Assembly (NCBI RefSeq): GCF_018918005.1
Contig: NZ_JAHLPR010000002.1
Location: 62,001 to 126,000 of the forward strand
Source: Paenibacillus sp. MSJ-34
GTDB lineage: Bacteria > Bacillota > Bacilli > Paenibacillales > Paenibacillaceae
Direction: 5' to 3'
Length of the DNA: 64,000 nucleotides
Shown piece by piece: positions 8,201-16,045 of the stretch (the stretch's first letter is position 1; the number at the start of each line of letters is the position of its first letter). The notes under the pieces are model-generated. The model was not told where the DNA came from. It did no database searches and was given only the letters and a program-made list of their open reading frames with translations. The position numbers were made by a program, and so were the translations under genes.

Positions 8201-8393
8201 TACTGTTTCATTGTACGGTCAAAGCGCATTTCCGTCAATGGATGCCGCTTCGTTTTTGTTTCGACAAAAATCGTAACTTTCTTCCGGTTGGGTGCGTTTA
8301 CATAGATAGAAAGAGATTCCGCCGCCCATCCGACCGGACGTGCACTTCATGAGCAAAGTGGGCCTAACGTCAATGGAAAGGTTGGTATGTTTC

Positions 8394-9377
8394 ATGCTGA
8401 AGCAACAAGCCATGCCCCGCAAAAGGAGCAATCAAACCAAACGCAATCGAATTTGGCTCTATTCGTCATTAGGCGTCGGAGCGGTCATTTTGCTGATTGC
8501 GGCGTATTACGTCTATTCGATCTTGTCTTTCACGAAACAAATTCATGAGAATAGCGAAACAAACAATATGCTGGATCATCGTCGGCTGCACGAAGAGCCT
8601 GCCCATGAACCTCCCGAATGGGACGGGAAGGAGAAAGTCAACATCCTGCTCCTCGGCGGGGACGCCAGAGGCAACAGAAGCCGTCCGCTCTCCGATTCCA
8701 ACATCCTCGTATCCATCGACCCCGAGCGGCAAAGCGCAAAGCTTTACTCCGTTCTTCGCGACACTTATGTGGACGTACCCGGTTATGGCAAGAACCGAAT
8801 CAACACGGCTCTCGCTTTCGGAGGACCGGGACTTGCCATGGAAACGGTCGGACAATTGACCGGGCTCAACGTGCAATACTACGTTTATGTCGATTTCGAA
8901 GGATTCATTGCCTTAATTGACGCCATCGGCGGCATCGATGTCGATATCGAGAAAAATATGCGCAGAATCGATCGCGCCGACGACCCGAGATATAATATCG
9001 ATTTGAAAAAAGGGGAGCAGCATTTGGACGGATTGCAGGCGCTGCAATATGTTCGTTTTCGCAGCGACGCCAAGTCCGATTTCGGCCGCAGCGAACGGCA
9101 GCGCAAATTTGTGTCGTCCGTCGCCGCCAAAATGAAATCGACGACGACGCTGGTCCAATTGCCCAAAGTGCTGAACAGTATCGCCCCTTACTTGGAAACG
9201 AATATCGAGCCCCATGAGATGTTGAAATTAGCCAGGCTTGGCATGCGGATCGATCTTGGTCAAATGTCGGACGTGCAAATTCCTCCGGCCGGGATGTTTA
9301 AGCCTCAGAGAATCGACGGTAACGACGTGCTCGTTATCGATCCGGAGCAAATCAAACAATATATAAACGAGCAATAA
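8394..9377 (+). CDS. LytR-CpsA-Psr (LCP) family cell-wall glycopolymer transferase
   Basis: LCP enzymes transfer lipid-linked teichoic or teichuronic acid, or other glycopolymers, to peptidoglycan at the outer membrane face. The roughly 327-residue protein has a basic cytoplasmic N-terminus, one membrane helix (IWLYSSLGVGAVILLIAAYYVYSIL in pieces of that stretch), then the LCP domain. The diagnostic elements are NILLLGGDARG, SDSNILVSID, LYSVLRDTYVDVPGYGKNRINTALAFGGP, and FEGFIALIDAIGGIDVDIEKNM followed by YVRFRSD..FGRSERQRKF; the conserved arginines and aspartates of the pyrophosphate site are present. I chose the ATG at 8394 because an AAAGG lies about 11 bases upstream; earlier ATG codons in frame have poorer sites. 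It stands alone between SulP and the GntR gene. Confidence 0.92.
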   Translation: MLKQQAMPRKRSNQTKRNRIWLYSSLGVGAVILLIAAYYVYSILSFTKQIHENSETNNMLDHRRLHEEPAHEPPEWDGKEKVNILLLGGDARGNRSRPLSDSNILVSIDPERQSAKLYSVLRDTYVDVPGYGKNRINTALAFGGPGLAMETVGQLTGLNVQYYVYVDFEGFIALIDAIGGIDVDIEKNMRRIDRADDPRYNIDLKKGEQHLDGLQALQYVRFRSDAKSDFGRSERQRKFVSSVAAKMKSTTTLVQLPKVLNSIAPYLETNIEPHEMLKLARLGMRIDLGQMSDVQIPPAGMFKPQRIDGNDVLVIDPEQIKQYINEQ

Positions 9378-9446
9378 ACTTGCTTGTAACAAATTGACGG
9401 ATGAGTATGGCCTGATCCGTTGGAAGCTTGTCCGTCGATTTGTGCT

Positions 9447-9475
9447 TGACGAAAATAGTAAAACTTGCTAGTATA
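9447..9475 (+). promoter_or_regulatory. Promoter of the GntR regulator gene
   Basis: TTGACG and TAGTAT are separated by exactly 17 bases. The predicted start point falls within or next to the palindrome at 9486-9505, which suggests autorepression. Confidence 0.65.
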
Positions 9476-9485
9476 TTAATTACAA

Positions 9486-9505
9486 CTTGTATGACATGTT
9501 ACAAG
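9486..9505. promoter_or_regulatory. Palindromic operator candidate for the GntR regulator (site 1)
   Basis: CTTGTA and TACAAG are perfect six-base arms around TGACATGT. The left half, with two further bases, recurs as AACTTGTATGACAT at 10257-10270, upstream of the ABC transporter. The site covers the region just after the -10 box of the regulator's own promoter. Confidence 0.6.
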
Positions 9506-9521
9506 GAGATGGGGATAAACG

Positions 9522-10244
9522 GTGACAAACAATTTTAAAGCGATTGAGAAAAAGAATATCGTCGACGACGTATACGAGCAGATGAAAGAGAAAATCGTGA
9601 ACGGAGTCTGGCAGGCGGGAGATAAAATTCCTTCCGAAAACGAATTATGCAGCATGTTCAACGTCAGTCGCGTAAGCGTTCGCAGCGCCGTGCAAAAATT
9701 AAGGGATATGGGCTTGATCAGCACGAGGCACGGGAAAGGTTCCTTCGTCTCGAATACGGCGGGAAGCTACGATTTGAAGATGATGGCTCCGATCATGAAT
9801 ATGAGCGAAAAGGAATTTGTAGATATTATGGAATTCCGGGAGCTCATTGAGACCAAGTGCATTGAATTGGCCGTCGAGCGCGCCGACGAACAAGACATTT
9901 TGGCGATTGAGAAAGCGCTTAACGAAATGAAGGCGAATCAAAACGATTATGCCAAATATTCCGTTGCCGATTATCAGTTTCATATGGCGATTGTTCATGC
10001 AACGAAAAACGAACTTTTCGTTCAAATTATGAAAAGCATGAAGCGGGTTTATTATTATCATTTGGAAGAACTGAACCGAGTATTGGGCGAATTGGAAGTC
10101 AGCTTGAAAGGGCATACGCAACAATATCAGGCGATTAAAAATAGAGATACCGAATTGGTGAAGCGATTGGTGCGCGAATCCGTTACGACGACGACAGACC
10201 GTACAATCAAATGGTTGCGTTATCAGGAAAAAAACAAAAAGTAA
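9522..10244 (+). CDS. GntR-family transcriptional regulator with FCD domain (FadR subfamily)
   Basis: The 240-residue protein has an N-terminal GntR winged helix (YEQMKEKIVNGVWQAGDKIPSENELCSMFNVSRVSVRSAVQKLRDMGLI) and a C-terminal all-helical FCD ligand domain from about residue 95. The latter shows the metal/ligand residues of the subfamily, such as D-x-x-FH (DYQFHMAI) and later histidines. Translation starts at GTG 9522, with AAGGAG and GGGGA upstream. FCD regulators in this position typically sense sugar acids and repress their uptake genes. The matching operator-like words before this gene and before the next operon support local control. Confidence 0.9.
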   Translation: MTNNFKAIEKKNIVDDVYEQMKEKIVNGVWQAGDKIPSENELCSMFNVSRVSVRSAVQKLRDMGLISTRHGKGSFVSNTAGSYDLKMMAPIMNMSEKEFVDIMEFRELIETKCIELAVERADEQDILAIEKALNEMKANQNDYAKYSVADYQFHMAIVHATKNELFVQIMKSMKRVYYYHLEELNRVLGELEVSLKGHTQQYQAIKNRDTELVKRLVRESVTTTTDRTIKWLRYQEKNKK

Positions 10245-10256
10245 ATTTTTTCGAAT

Positions 10257-10288
10257 AACTTGTATGACATCATATATCATATGTCATA
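10257..10288. promoter_or_regulatory. Palindromic operator candidate before the ABC transporter (site 2)
   Basis: It begins with the same 14 bases as site 1 (AACTTGTATGACAT) and contains a perfect inverted repeat TATGACAT...ATGTCATA with a 10-base centre. It also covers a plausible promoter (TTGTAT and a downstream TCATAT), about 90 bases before the binding-protein start, so repressor binding would shut off import. Confidence 0.6.
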
Positions 10289-10374
10289 TTACATTAGGTT
10301 GTCGCCGCGGCGGCGATTCTGTCGCATGACGGCTAACCATATATTTTACCTATTTCAACGAGGAGGTCATTTGC

Positions 10375-11685
10375 ATGAAAAGAAAAAGGTATGCCGGTTG
10401 GATTTCGTTACTGATCGTGTTGAGTCTGCTCGCGAGCGCCTGCGGCCAAAAGCAGGAAGGAAAAACGGGGGAAAGCGGCGATCAGGTAACCACTATTCGC
10501 ATCATGTCCGTCTCGCAAACGGAAAATCCTGACGGACCGGCCGAGAAAGCGATGGCGGAAGAGTATATGAAACTGAATCCGAACGTGAAAATCGAGTTTA
10601 TCGGCGTACCGATGAACGATTTGTATAAGAAGATTACGACGCTCGCCACGGCTTCGGATTTGCCCGATGCGTTTACCAACACGCCGCAATTTATTCGAAC
10701 GGCGTACAACATGGGCATTACTGCCGATTTGACGGAACTTTACGGTCAAGAGTATTTAAACGAATTTTATCCGAATTTGCTGGAAGAATCGAGCGTTGAC
10801 GGCAAACTGCAGTTTTTGCCTTGGGTAGCGGCTCCCCTGGCGCTCGTATACCGCGGCGATTGGTTCGAGGAAGAGGGATTGAAGGCGCCTGAGACGTGGG
10901 AAGACTTTCTTGACGCCGCGCAAAAATTAACAAAGGATACCGATGGGGACGGAAAAGTCGATCAATGGGGCTTTGGGATGGTCGGTACGCGCAACGGCTC
11001 CGGTGCGGACCGCTTCATTACCGTATTGCGCTCCTTTGGCGCGGAAGAATTGAAGCAGGACGCGAACGGCAACTGGGTAACGGAGTTGGATTCTCCGGCG
11101 GCCAAAGAGGCTTTTCAGTTTTATGCCGACCTGAATAATAAATTTAAGGTGATCCCGCCCGGGGTGACGGAAACCGGCTTCCCGGAAGCGGCGAGTTTGA
11201 TGGCGAGCGGCAAAGTCGCCATGATGATTACAGGCCCGAATGCATTGGGCAGCATTTACGATCAAAATCCGGAACTGAAAGGGAAACTGTACAGCACTCC
11301 GGTTCCGAAGAAAGAAAAACATATCGCCACGTTCGGTTTGCTGGGCTACTCGATTGCCGAATCCAGCCCGAATAAAGAGATCGTTGCGGATTACCTCAAA
11401 TTTATGGTGAACAAGGAAAATTCGTTGAAGTGGAATGCTTTAAGCGGCAGGCTTCCGACGAAAATCGAAGTCGGCGAAGATCAGCAGCTGACCGGCAAAG
11501 ATTATGCGGGATTCGTAGAAGCGCTTCAGTACGCTTTCACGACCCCCGATTTCAAGCAATATTCGCAATTTCAGGATATTATTGCCGAGGCGTACCAATC
11601 GATGATCGCCAGCGGCATGAATGCGGATGAAGCGACCAAGAAAGCGGCCGCTCGGGCCAATGAGGTTATCGGCAATACCAACTAA
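10375..11685 (+). CDS. ABC transporter sugar-binding lipoprotein (family 1)
   Basis: This is the extracellular solute-binding protein of a carbohydrate ABC importer, 436 residues. The N-terminus is a lipoprotein signal with lipobox LLASAC (cysteine about residue 23). The body fits the family 1 binding proteins: TTIRIMSVSQTENPDGP near the start, PNVKIEFIGVPMNDLYKKITTLATASDLPDAF, then WGFGMVGTRNGSGADRF and GKVAMMITGPNALG. Start ATG is preceded by GAGGAGG. The permease genes follow directly, and no ATPase is encoded here, so a shared MsmX-type ATPase elsewhere is likely. The mannonate-dehydratase-like gene at the operon end suggests a hexuronate- or aldonate-containing sugar as substrate. Confidence 0.92.
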   Translation: MKRKRYAGWISLLIVLSLLASACGQKQEGKTGESGDQVTTIRIMSVSQTENPDGPAEKAMAEEYMKLNPNVKIEFIGVPMNDLYKKITTLATASDLPDAFTNTPQFIRTAYNMGITADLTELYGQEYLNEFYPNLLEESSVDGKLQFLPWVAAPLALVYRGDWFEEEGLKAPETWEDFLDAAQKLTKDTDGDGKVDQWGFGMVGTRNGSGADRFITVLRSFGAEELKQDANGNWVTELDSPAAKEAFQFYADLNNKFKVIPPGVTETGFPEAASLMASGKVAMMITGPNALGSIYDQNPELKGKLYSTPVPKKEKHIATFGLLGYSIAESSPNKEIVADYLKFMVNKENSLKWNALSGRLPTKIEVGEDQQLTGKDYAGFVEALQYAFTTPDFKQYSQFQDIIAEAYQSMIASGMNADEATKKAAARANEVIGNTN

Positions 11686-11763
11686 TCCTTCAAGAATCGT
11701 CACGGTAAGGGAGTGGATCTCTGCTCCCTTACGGCCTTCTTGGTAATCTATGGAGGTACAACT

Positions 11764-12636
11764 ATGCTGTCGTCAAAAAACCGGTGGATCGGGTATTGGT
11801 TCATCGCCCCTGCCGTCGTCACGCTTCTGTTGCTTGTTACATACCCGCTGCTATACGGGGCTTATATCAGTTTTTTCGACACCAACTTAACGACGAAGTG
11901 GGATTTTGTAGGGTTAAAGTACTATAAGGAAATCTTCTCGAATACGGAATTCATCGGCAAAATATTGCTTACTTTGCATTACACATTCTGGGTTGTTGCC
12001 GGCCATTTCGTAGTCGGCATGGGACTGGCGCTCATTCTAAACATGAAATTGAAGGGACAAACCGTGTTTCGCGTCATCTTGATTCTTCCATGGCTTTTTC
12101 CGGAGGTTGTAGTGGGACTGCTGTGGAAGTGGCTGTTCAACCCATTGTATGGCCTGTTCAACGCCGTATTGATGGGAACAGGCATGATCGACGAACCGAT
12201 TTCCTGGCTGGGCAACGAACAAATTGCCGTTATCGCCGTCATTATCGTTTCGATCTGGAAGGGCTTCCCGATGGTCATGATGCTCATTCTGGCCGGTTTG
12301 CAAAATATATCGGAAGATATATACGAAGCCGCCAAAATCGACGGCTGTACGCGATTGACGGCGTTCCGCTACGTGACGTTGCCCGGGCTGATGCCGGTGA
12401 TGCTCGTTACGCTTATTTTAGATACCGTTTGGTGGTTTAAGCAGTTTACGATGATTTGGATATTAACCCAAGGCGGGCCCGGAAATGCGACGAACGTTGT
12501 CAGCATCGATATTTTCAAACAAGCTTTCGATTATTTCGTGTTCGGCAAAGCTTCCGCCATGGCAATTATCGTCTTCTTCGTATGTTACTTGATGGGATAC
12601 GGATACAGGAGGTTGTTTGGAAATGGCAACGATTAA
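11764..12636 (+). CDS. ABC transporter permease, MalF-type (sugar)
   Basis: This is the first inner-membrane subunit of the importer, 290 residues with about six membrane helices. The EAA loop that contacts the ATPase is EDIYEAAKIDGCTRLTAFRYVTLPGLMPVM, intact. I start it at ATG 11764 (MLSSKNRW), behind ATGGAGG; the open frame begins earlier without a ribosome site. The end overlaps the next permease by 14 bases. Confidence 0.93.
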   Translation: MLSSKNRWIGYWFIAPAVVTLLLLVTYPLLYGAYISFFDTNLTTKWDFVGLKYYKEIFSNTEFIGKILLTLHYTFWVVAGHFVVGMGLALILNMKLKGQTVFRVILILPWLFPEVVVGLLWKWLFNPLYGLFNAVLMGTGMIDEPISWLGNEQIAVIAVIIVSIWKGFPMVMMLILAGLQNISEDIYEAAKIDGCTRLTAFRYVTLPGLMPVMLVTLILDTVWWFKQFTMIWILTQGGPGNATNVVSIDIFKQAFDYFVFGKASAMAIIVFFVCYLMGYGYRRLFGNGND

Positions 12637-13465
12637 AGGGAAGAAATCGCTGTTCAACGCATGCATGTACGCCATTCTCACGATCGCATCGGCCGGCGTG
12701 TTGATACCGACTTTGTGGATGGTTTCTACCGCGTTCAAGAGCAATGAAGAAGTGTTGAGTTCACCGCCGGTTTGGATTCCCGAACATCCTACCTTCGATT
12801 CGTTTATTCGAATTTGGAAGGACTATCCTTTCGCCGATTATTTTGTGAACAGCGTTATTATTGTGTTCGCGTCTACTTTGATTTCGTTAGTGTTCTCGGC
12901 GTTGGCCGGCTATGGGGCCTCGAGGTTCCGGTTTCCGGGCAAAGGAGCGTTTTTGACGTTTCTGCTTGTCACGCAAATGTTTCCTTCGATCATGCTGCTC
13001 ATTCCGTTTTATAAAGTTCTAAAAACATTCGGGTTGATCGATTCGCATCCGGGACTCATTATCGTCTATATTTCGTTTGCGATTCCTTTTTGCACATGGA
13101 TGATGCTCGGTTTTTTTCAAGGCATACCGAAAGAATTGGATGAAGCGGCCATGATGGACGGTTGCGGCAAAATGCGGACATTCCTGCAAATCATTCTGCC
13201 CTTATCTTTGCCGGGACTTGCGGCTACGGCGATCTACTCTTTCCTGATGGGGTGGAATGAATATATGTTCGCTTTCGTTCTGATGACAACGGAAGATATG
13301 AAAACATTGCCGGTAGGAATCGGCCAATTGAACGGGTTCTACAAAATCGCTTGGAACGATATGATGGCCGCATCGATCGTGTCCAGTTTGCCTTTGATCA
13401 TTCTTTTCTTATTTATGCAGAAATATTTTATAAGCAGTTTGACGGCAGGCGCTGTCAAGCAATAA
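12623..13465 (+). CDS. ABC transporter permease, MalG-type (sugar)
   Basis: This is the second permease subunit, about 280 residues with six membrane helices and the EAA loop KELDEAAMMDGCGKMRTFLQIILPLSLPGL. The ATG at 12623 lies ten bases after GGAGG; a TTG at 12617 is in frame but too close to that site. It forms the membrane channel with the preceding permease, and the enolase-superfamily gene follows after 23 bases. Confidence 0.93.
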   Translation: MATIKGKKSLFNACMYAILTIASAGVLIPTLWMVSTAFKSNEEVLSSPPVWIPEHPTFDSFIRIWKDYPFADYFVNSVIIVFASTLISLVFSALAGYGASRFRFPGKGAFLTFLLVTQMFPSIMLLIPFYKVLKTFGLIDSHPGLIIVYISFAIPFCTWMMLGFFQGIPKELDEAAMMDGCGKMRTFLQIILPLSLPGLAATAIYSFLMGWNEYMFAFVLMTTEDMKTLPVGIGQLNGFYKIAWNDMMAASIVSSLPLIILFLFMQKYFISSLTAGAVKQ

Positions 13466-13488
13466 CAACAACTAAAGGGCGAGTGGAT

Positions 13489-14691
13489 ATGGAGAAACTG
13501 AAAATTCGCAATATTAAAACGATTATGACGGCGCCGGAAGGCATTAATTTGGTTGTCGTCAAAGTGGAAACAACGGAACCGGAAATTTACGGCGTTGGTT
13601 GCGCTACCTTTACGCAGCGCCATTTGTCGGTGCATTCCGCCATCGAACAATATTTGAAGCCGTTTTTGATCGGAAAAGACGTTCAAAGCATTAACGATAT
13701 ATGGCATTCTTCGCTCGTGAGCGGTTATTGGCGGAACGGGCCCATTATGAACAATGCATTGTCCGGCGTAGACATGGCCCTTTGGGACATCAAAGGAAAG
13801 CTTGCCGGAATGCCGCTCTACGAGCTGTTTGGCGGGAAGGTTCGAGAGGGCGCGGCGGTATACCGGCATGCCGACGGCCTTGATTTCAAACAGGTGGAAG
13901 AGAGCGCGCGTTCGTACATCGAACAAGGTTACCGCTACATTCGCTGCCAATTGGGCACCTATGGCGGCAAAGACCAGTTGATCGTTGCGCCGGAAGGAGC
14001 CCCCGCCGGAGCTTATTACGATCCGAAAGCCTATATGAAAAGCGTGCTCGGATTGTTCGAGCACCTGCGATCCGAGCTGGGACCGGACGTCGAGTTGCTG
14101 CACGATATTCACGAACGCTTGGCCCCGATCGATGCGGTGAACTTTGCCAAGCAATTGGAGCCGTACCAATTATTTTTCCTGGAAGATGCGCTTCCGCCCG
14201 AACAGCTCGAGTGGTTCCGCCTCATTCGCCAGCATTCGACGATTCCGCTGGCGATGGGCGAATTGTTCAATAATCCTAACGAATGGATGCCTCTTGTTAC
14301 GAATCGTTTGATCGATTATATTCGGATTCATATCAGCCAAATCGGAGGCATAACGCCAGCGAGAAAGTTAACGTCGCTCTGCGAAGCTTTCGGGGTACGC
14401 ACCGCTTGGCACGGTCCGGGGGACACATCGCCTGTGGGGCATGCGGCGCATGTGCATCTCGACGTCAGCAGCATCAATTTCGGCATCCAGGAGTGGAACG
14501 GATTCAGTCCGGCACTTCAGGAAGTATTCCCGGGATGTCCGGAAATTAGAAACGGTTACGTGTATCCGAACGATAAACCGGGATTGGGAATCGACGTCGA
14601 CGAGAAATTAGCGGCGCAATACCCTTGCCATAACGTTCTTCCGGAATGGACGTTGGCAAGGCTGCCGGACGGTACGCCAACTTTCCCGTGA
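13489..14691 (+). CDS. Mandelate racemase/muconate lactonizing enzyme family, D-mannonate dehydratase-like
   Basis: This enolase-superfamily enzyme of 400 residues most resembles the ManD/RspA group, which dehydrates D-mannonate or related aldonic acids to 2-keto-3-deoxy sugars. The Mg ligands and catalytic residues can be placed: D206 and H208 in LLHDIHER, E232 in FFLEDALPPE, E258 in AMGELF, and H308 in TAWHGPGDTSPVGHAAH. The spacing is that of ManD. The start ATG at 13489 has AAGGGCGAG upstream. It ends the importer operon, so its substrate is probably released from the imported sugar. Some members of this group have very low activity, so the exact substrate is open. A terminator follows. 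Confidence 0.85.
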   Translation: MEKLKIRNIKTIMTAPEGINLVVVKVETTEPEIYGVGCATFTQRHLSVHSAIEQYLKPFLIGKDVQSINDIWHSSLVSGYWRNGPIMNNALSGVDMALWDIKGKLAGMPLYELFGGKVREGAAVYRHADGLDFKQVEESARSYIEQGYRYIRCQLGTYGGKDQLIVAPEGAPAGAYYDPKAYMKSVLGLFEHLRSELGPDVELLHDIHERLAPIDAVNFAKQLEPYQLFFLEDALPPEQLEWFRLIRQHSTIPLAMGELFNNPNEWMPLVTNRLIDYIRIHISQIGGITPARKLTSLCEAFGVRTAWHGPGDTSPVGHAAHVHLDVSSINFGIQEWNGFSPALQEVFPGCPEIRNGYVYPNDKPGLGIDVDEKLAAQYPCHNVLPEWTLARLPDGTPTFP

Positions 14692-14703
14692 AGAAAGCAA
14701 GTT

Positions 14704-14738
14704 AGAATCAGGCGAAAGATAAGCCTGGTTCTTTTTTT
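14704..14738 (+). terminator. Rho-independent terminator of the sugar-import operon
   Basis: AGAATCAGGC and GCCTGGTTCT pair (one wobble) around a nine-base loop, followed by a run of seven T. Confidence 0.9.
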
Positions 14739-14842
14739 GTTTTCGGCCCGACGGGCGGAGCTATTTACACTTTCGGAATTGTTCCTCATAATGGAAATGG
14801 AAGATCCTTTATCGCAAAACGCTATAGGAGGTCGTTGACGCC

Positions 14843-15499
14843 ATGAATACGGACGATATGGAGCTTTGGAACAATCAACTTATCGAAATCGAATGCGAAG
14901 ACGGATCGGTCTATTTTACGCAAATCATTAGAATGAGCGATGCGAGTATGTACGTGCGAAACCCTGTCGATACAAATAACGAGCCTTTGCCGCATCATCT
15001 TGCCGGGGCGGTCTCGGTATACTTTTATGACGGCAAAGATAAATTCGTGTATGATTCCGCCGTTTCATTCGAAGGTCCCCGCGTAACGCTGACGAAACCG
15101 CGGCCCGATTTCAGCGATGTCCAAAGAGTGCAGAGAAGGAATTTCTTTCGCATTCCGGCGGAAATCGAGGTATGGATCGAAGCGGCTTCGGGCGAGAATG
15201 CGAAATATGTTACCGTCGATATTAGCGGCGGCGGCATCGCTTTTTACGAAGCGGAAGATAGGAACGAGGAATCGCTTTATCGCGTCGGGGACGACGTCAT
15301 CGGCCATATGTATTTGGAAGACAAGAACGGCAGAAAGCATATTTCGTTCGGCGCGCGCGTCGTCGATTTGCGGACAGGCCCTGGCGGGAGACGGCGGGTG
15401 TCGATCGCTTTCACGGAGATTAAGGAACCGCTGCGAAGCGAAATCGTCCGCTACTGCATCCGGAAACAATTGCGCGCAAGGACAGCCGAGCAAACGTGA
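14843..15499 (+). CDS. PilZ domain protein, YcgR/YpfB-like c-di-GMP receptor
   Basis: The 218-residue protein has an N-terminal YcgR-like beta domain and a C-terminal PilZ domain. The c-di-GMP binding residues are visible: RxxxR at R99-R103 within RRNFFR and DxSxGG at D126-G130. Proteins of this architecture slow flagellar rotation or control exopolysaccharide on c-di-GMP binding. Start ATG has AGGAGG upstream. No flagellar gene is near; the VanZ gene follows with the stop codon overlapping its possible GTG. Confidence 0.88.
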   Translation: MNTDDMELWNNQLIEIECEDGSVYFTQIIRMSDASMYVRNPVDTNNEPLPHHLAGAVSVYFYDGKDKFVYDSAVSFEGPRVTLTKPRPDFSDVQRVQRRNFFRIPAEIEVWIEAASGENAKYVTVDISGGGIAFYEAEDRNEESLYRVGDDVIGHMYLEDKNGRKHISFGARVVDLRTGPGGRRRVSIAFTEIKEPLRSEIVRYCIRKQLRARTAEQT

Positions 15500-15522
15500 A
15501 ACGGGAAGGAATGCGCCATTCG

Positions 15523-16035
15523 ATGAAGTGGATAAAGAAACGTTTTTTGATATGGTTGGCGCTGACGGCAATTTGTATGGCCGTTATTTTTATCAAGTCC
15601 GCGGAGCCGTACGTGGAGCAAGATTTGCGGCCCGCGCTGGCGGCCTGGATTCCGCAAGCGATCGTGGACCATTTGCCGCATATCGAATTTTACTATGACG
15701 GCGGATTGGTTACATCGGCAAAGCCGTACGATTTTATCGAGTTTTGGATCCGCAAGGCGGCGCATGTGACCGAATTTGCCGTCTTAACGTTCCTATGGAT
15801 GAAGACGTTGCTTGCGCTGCCGATCCGTGAGGGGACGGCGATCGGCACCGGCGCTTTGCTGTCGTTATTGTACGCGGCTTCGGACGAATGGCATCAAAGC
15901 TTTGTGCCCGGGCGTACCGGACATGCGATCGATGTTGCGGTCGACGCCGTCGGCGTCTTGATTATGACGATCGCATTCGTTCTGGCGACGGCGTACCGGA
16001 AACGTCGCGGCGCAAGACAGTCCAACGTGAAGTAA
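15523..16035 (+). CDS. VanZ family membrane protein
   Basis: This is a small integral membrane protein of about 170 residues with four hydrophobic helices. The family signature is clear: RKAAHVTEFAVL and SDEWHQSFVPGRTGHAIDVAVDAVG, including the conserved histidines and arginines. The role of VanZ proteins outside glycopeptide resistance is unknown. The start is uncertain: ATG 15523, ATG 15511 or GTG 15496; AAGGA lies best for 15523. It is followed within 10 bases by a histidine kinase gene. Confidence 0.88.
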   Translation: MKWIKKRFLIWLALTAICMAVIFIKSAEPYVEQDLRPALAAWIPQAIVDHLPHIEFYYDGGLVTSAKPYDFIEFWIRKAAHVTEFAVLTFLWMKTLLALPIREGTAIGTGALLSLLYAASDEWHQSFVPGRTGHAIDVAVDAVGVLIMTIAFVLATAYRKRRGARQSNVK

Positions 16036-16045
16036 GGCGGTGCGT

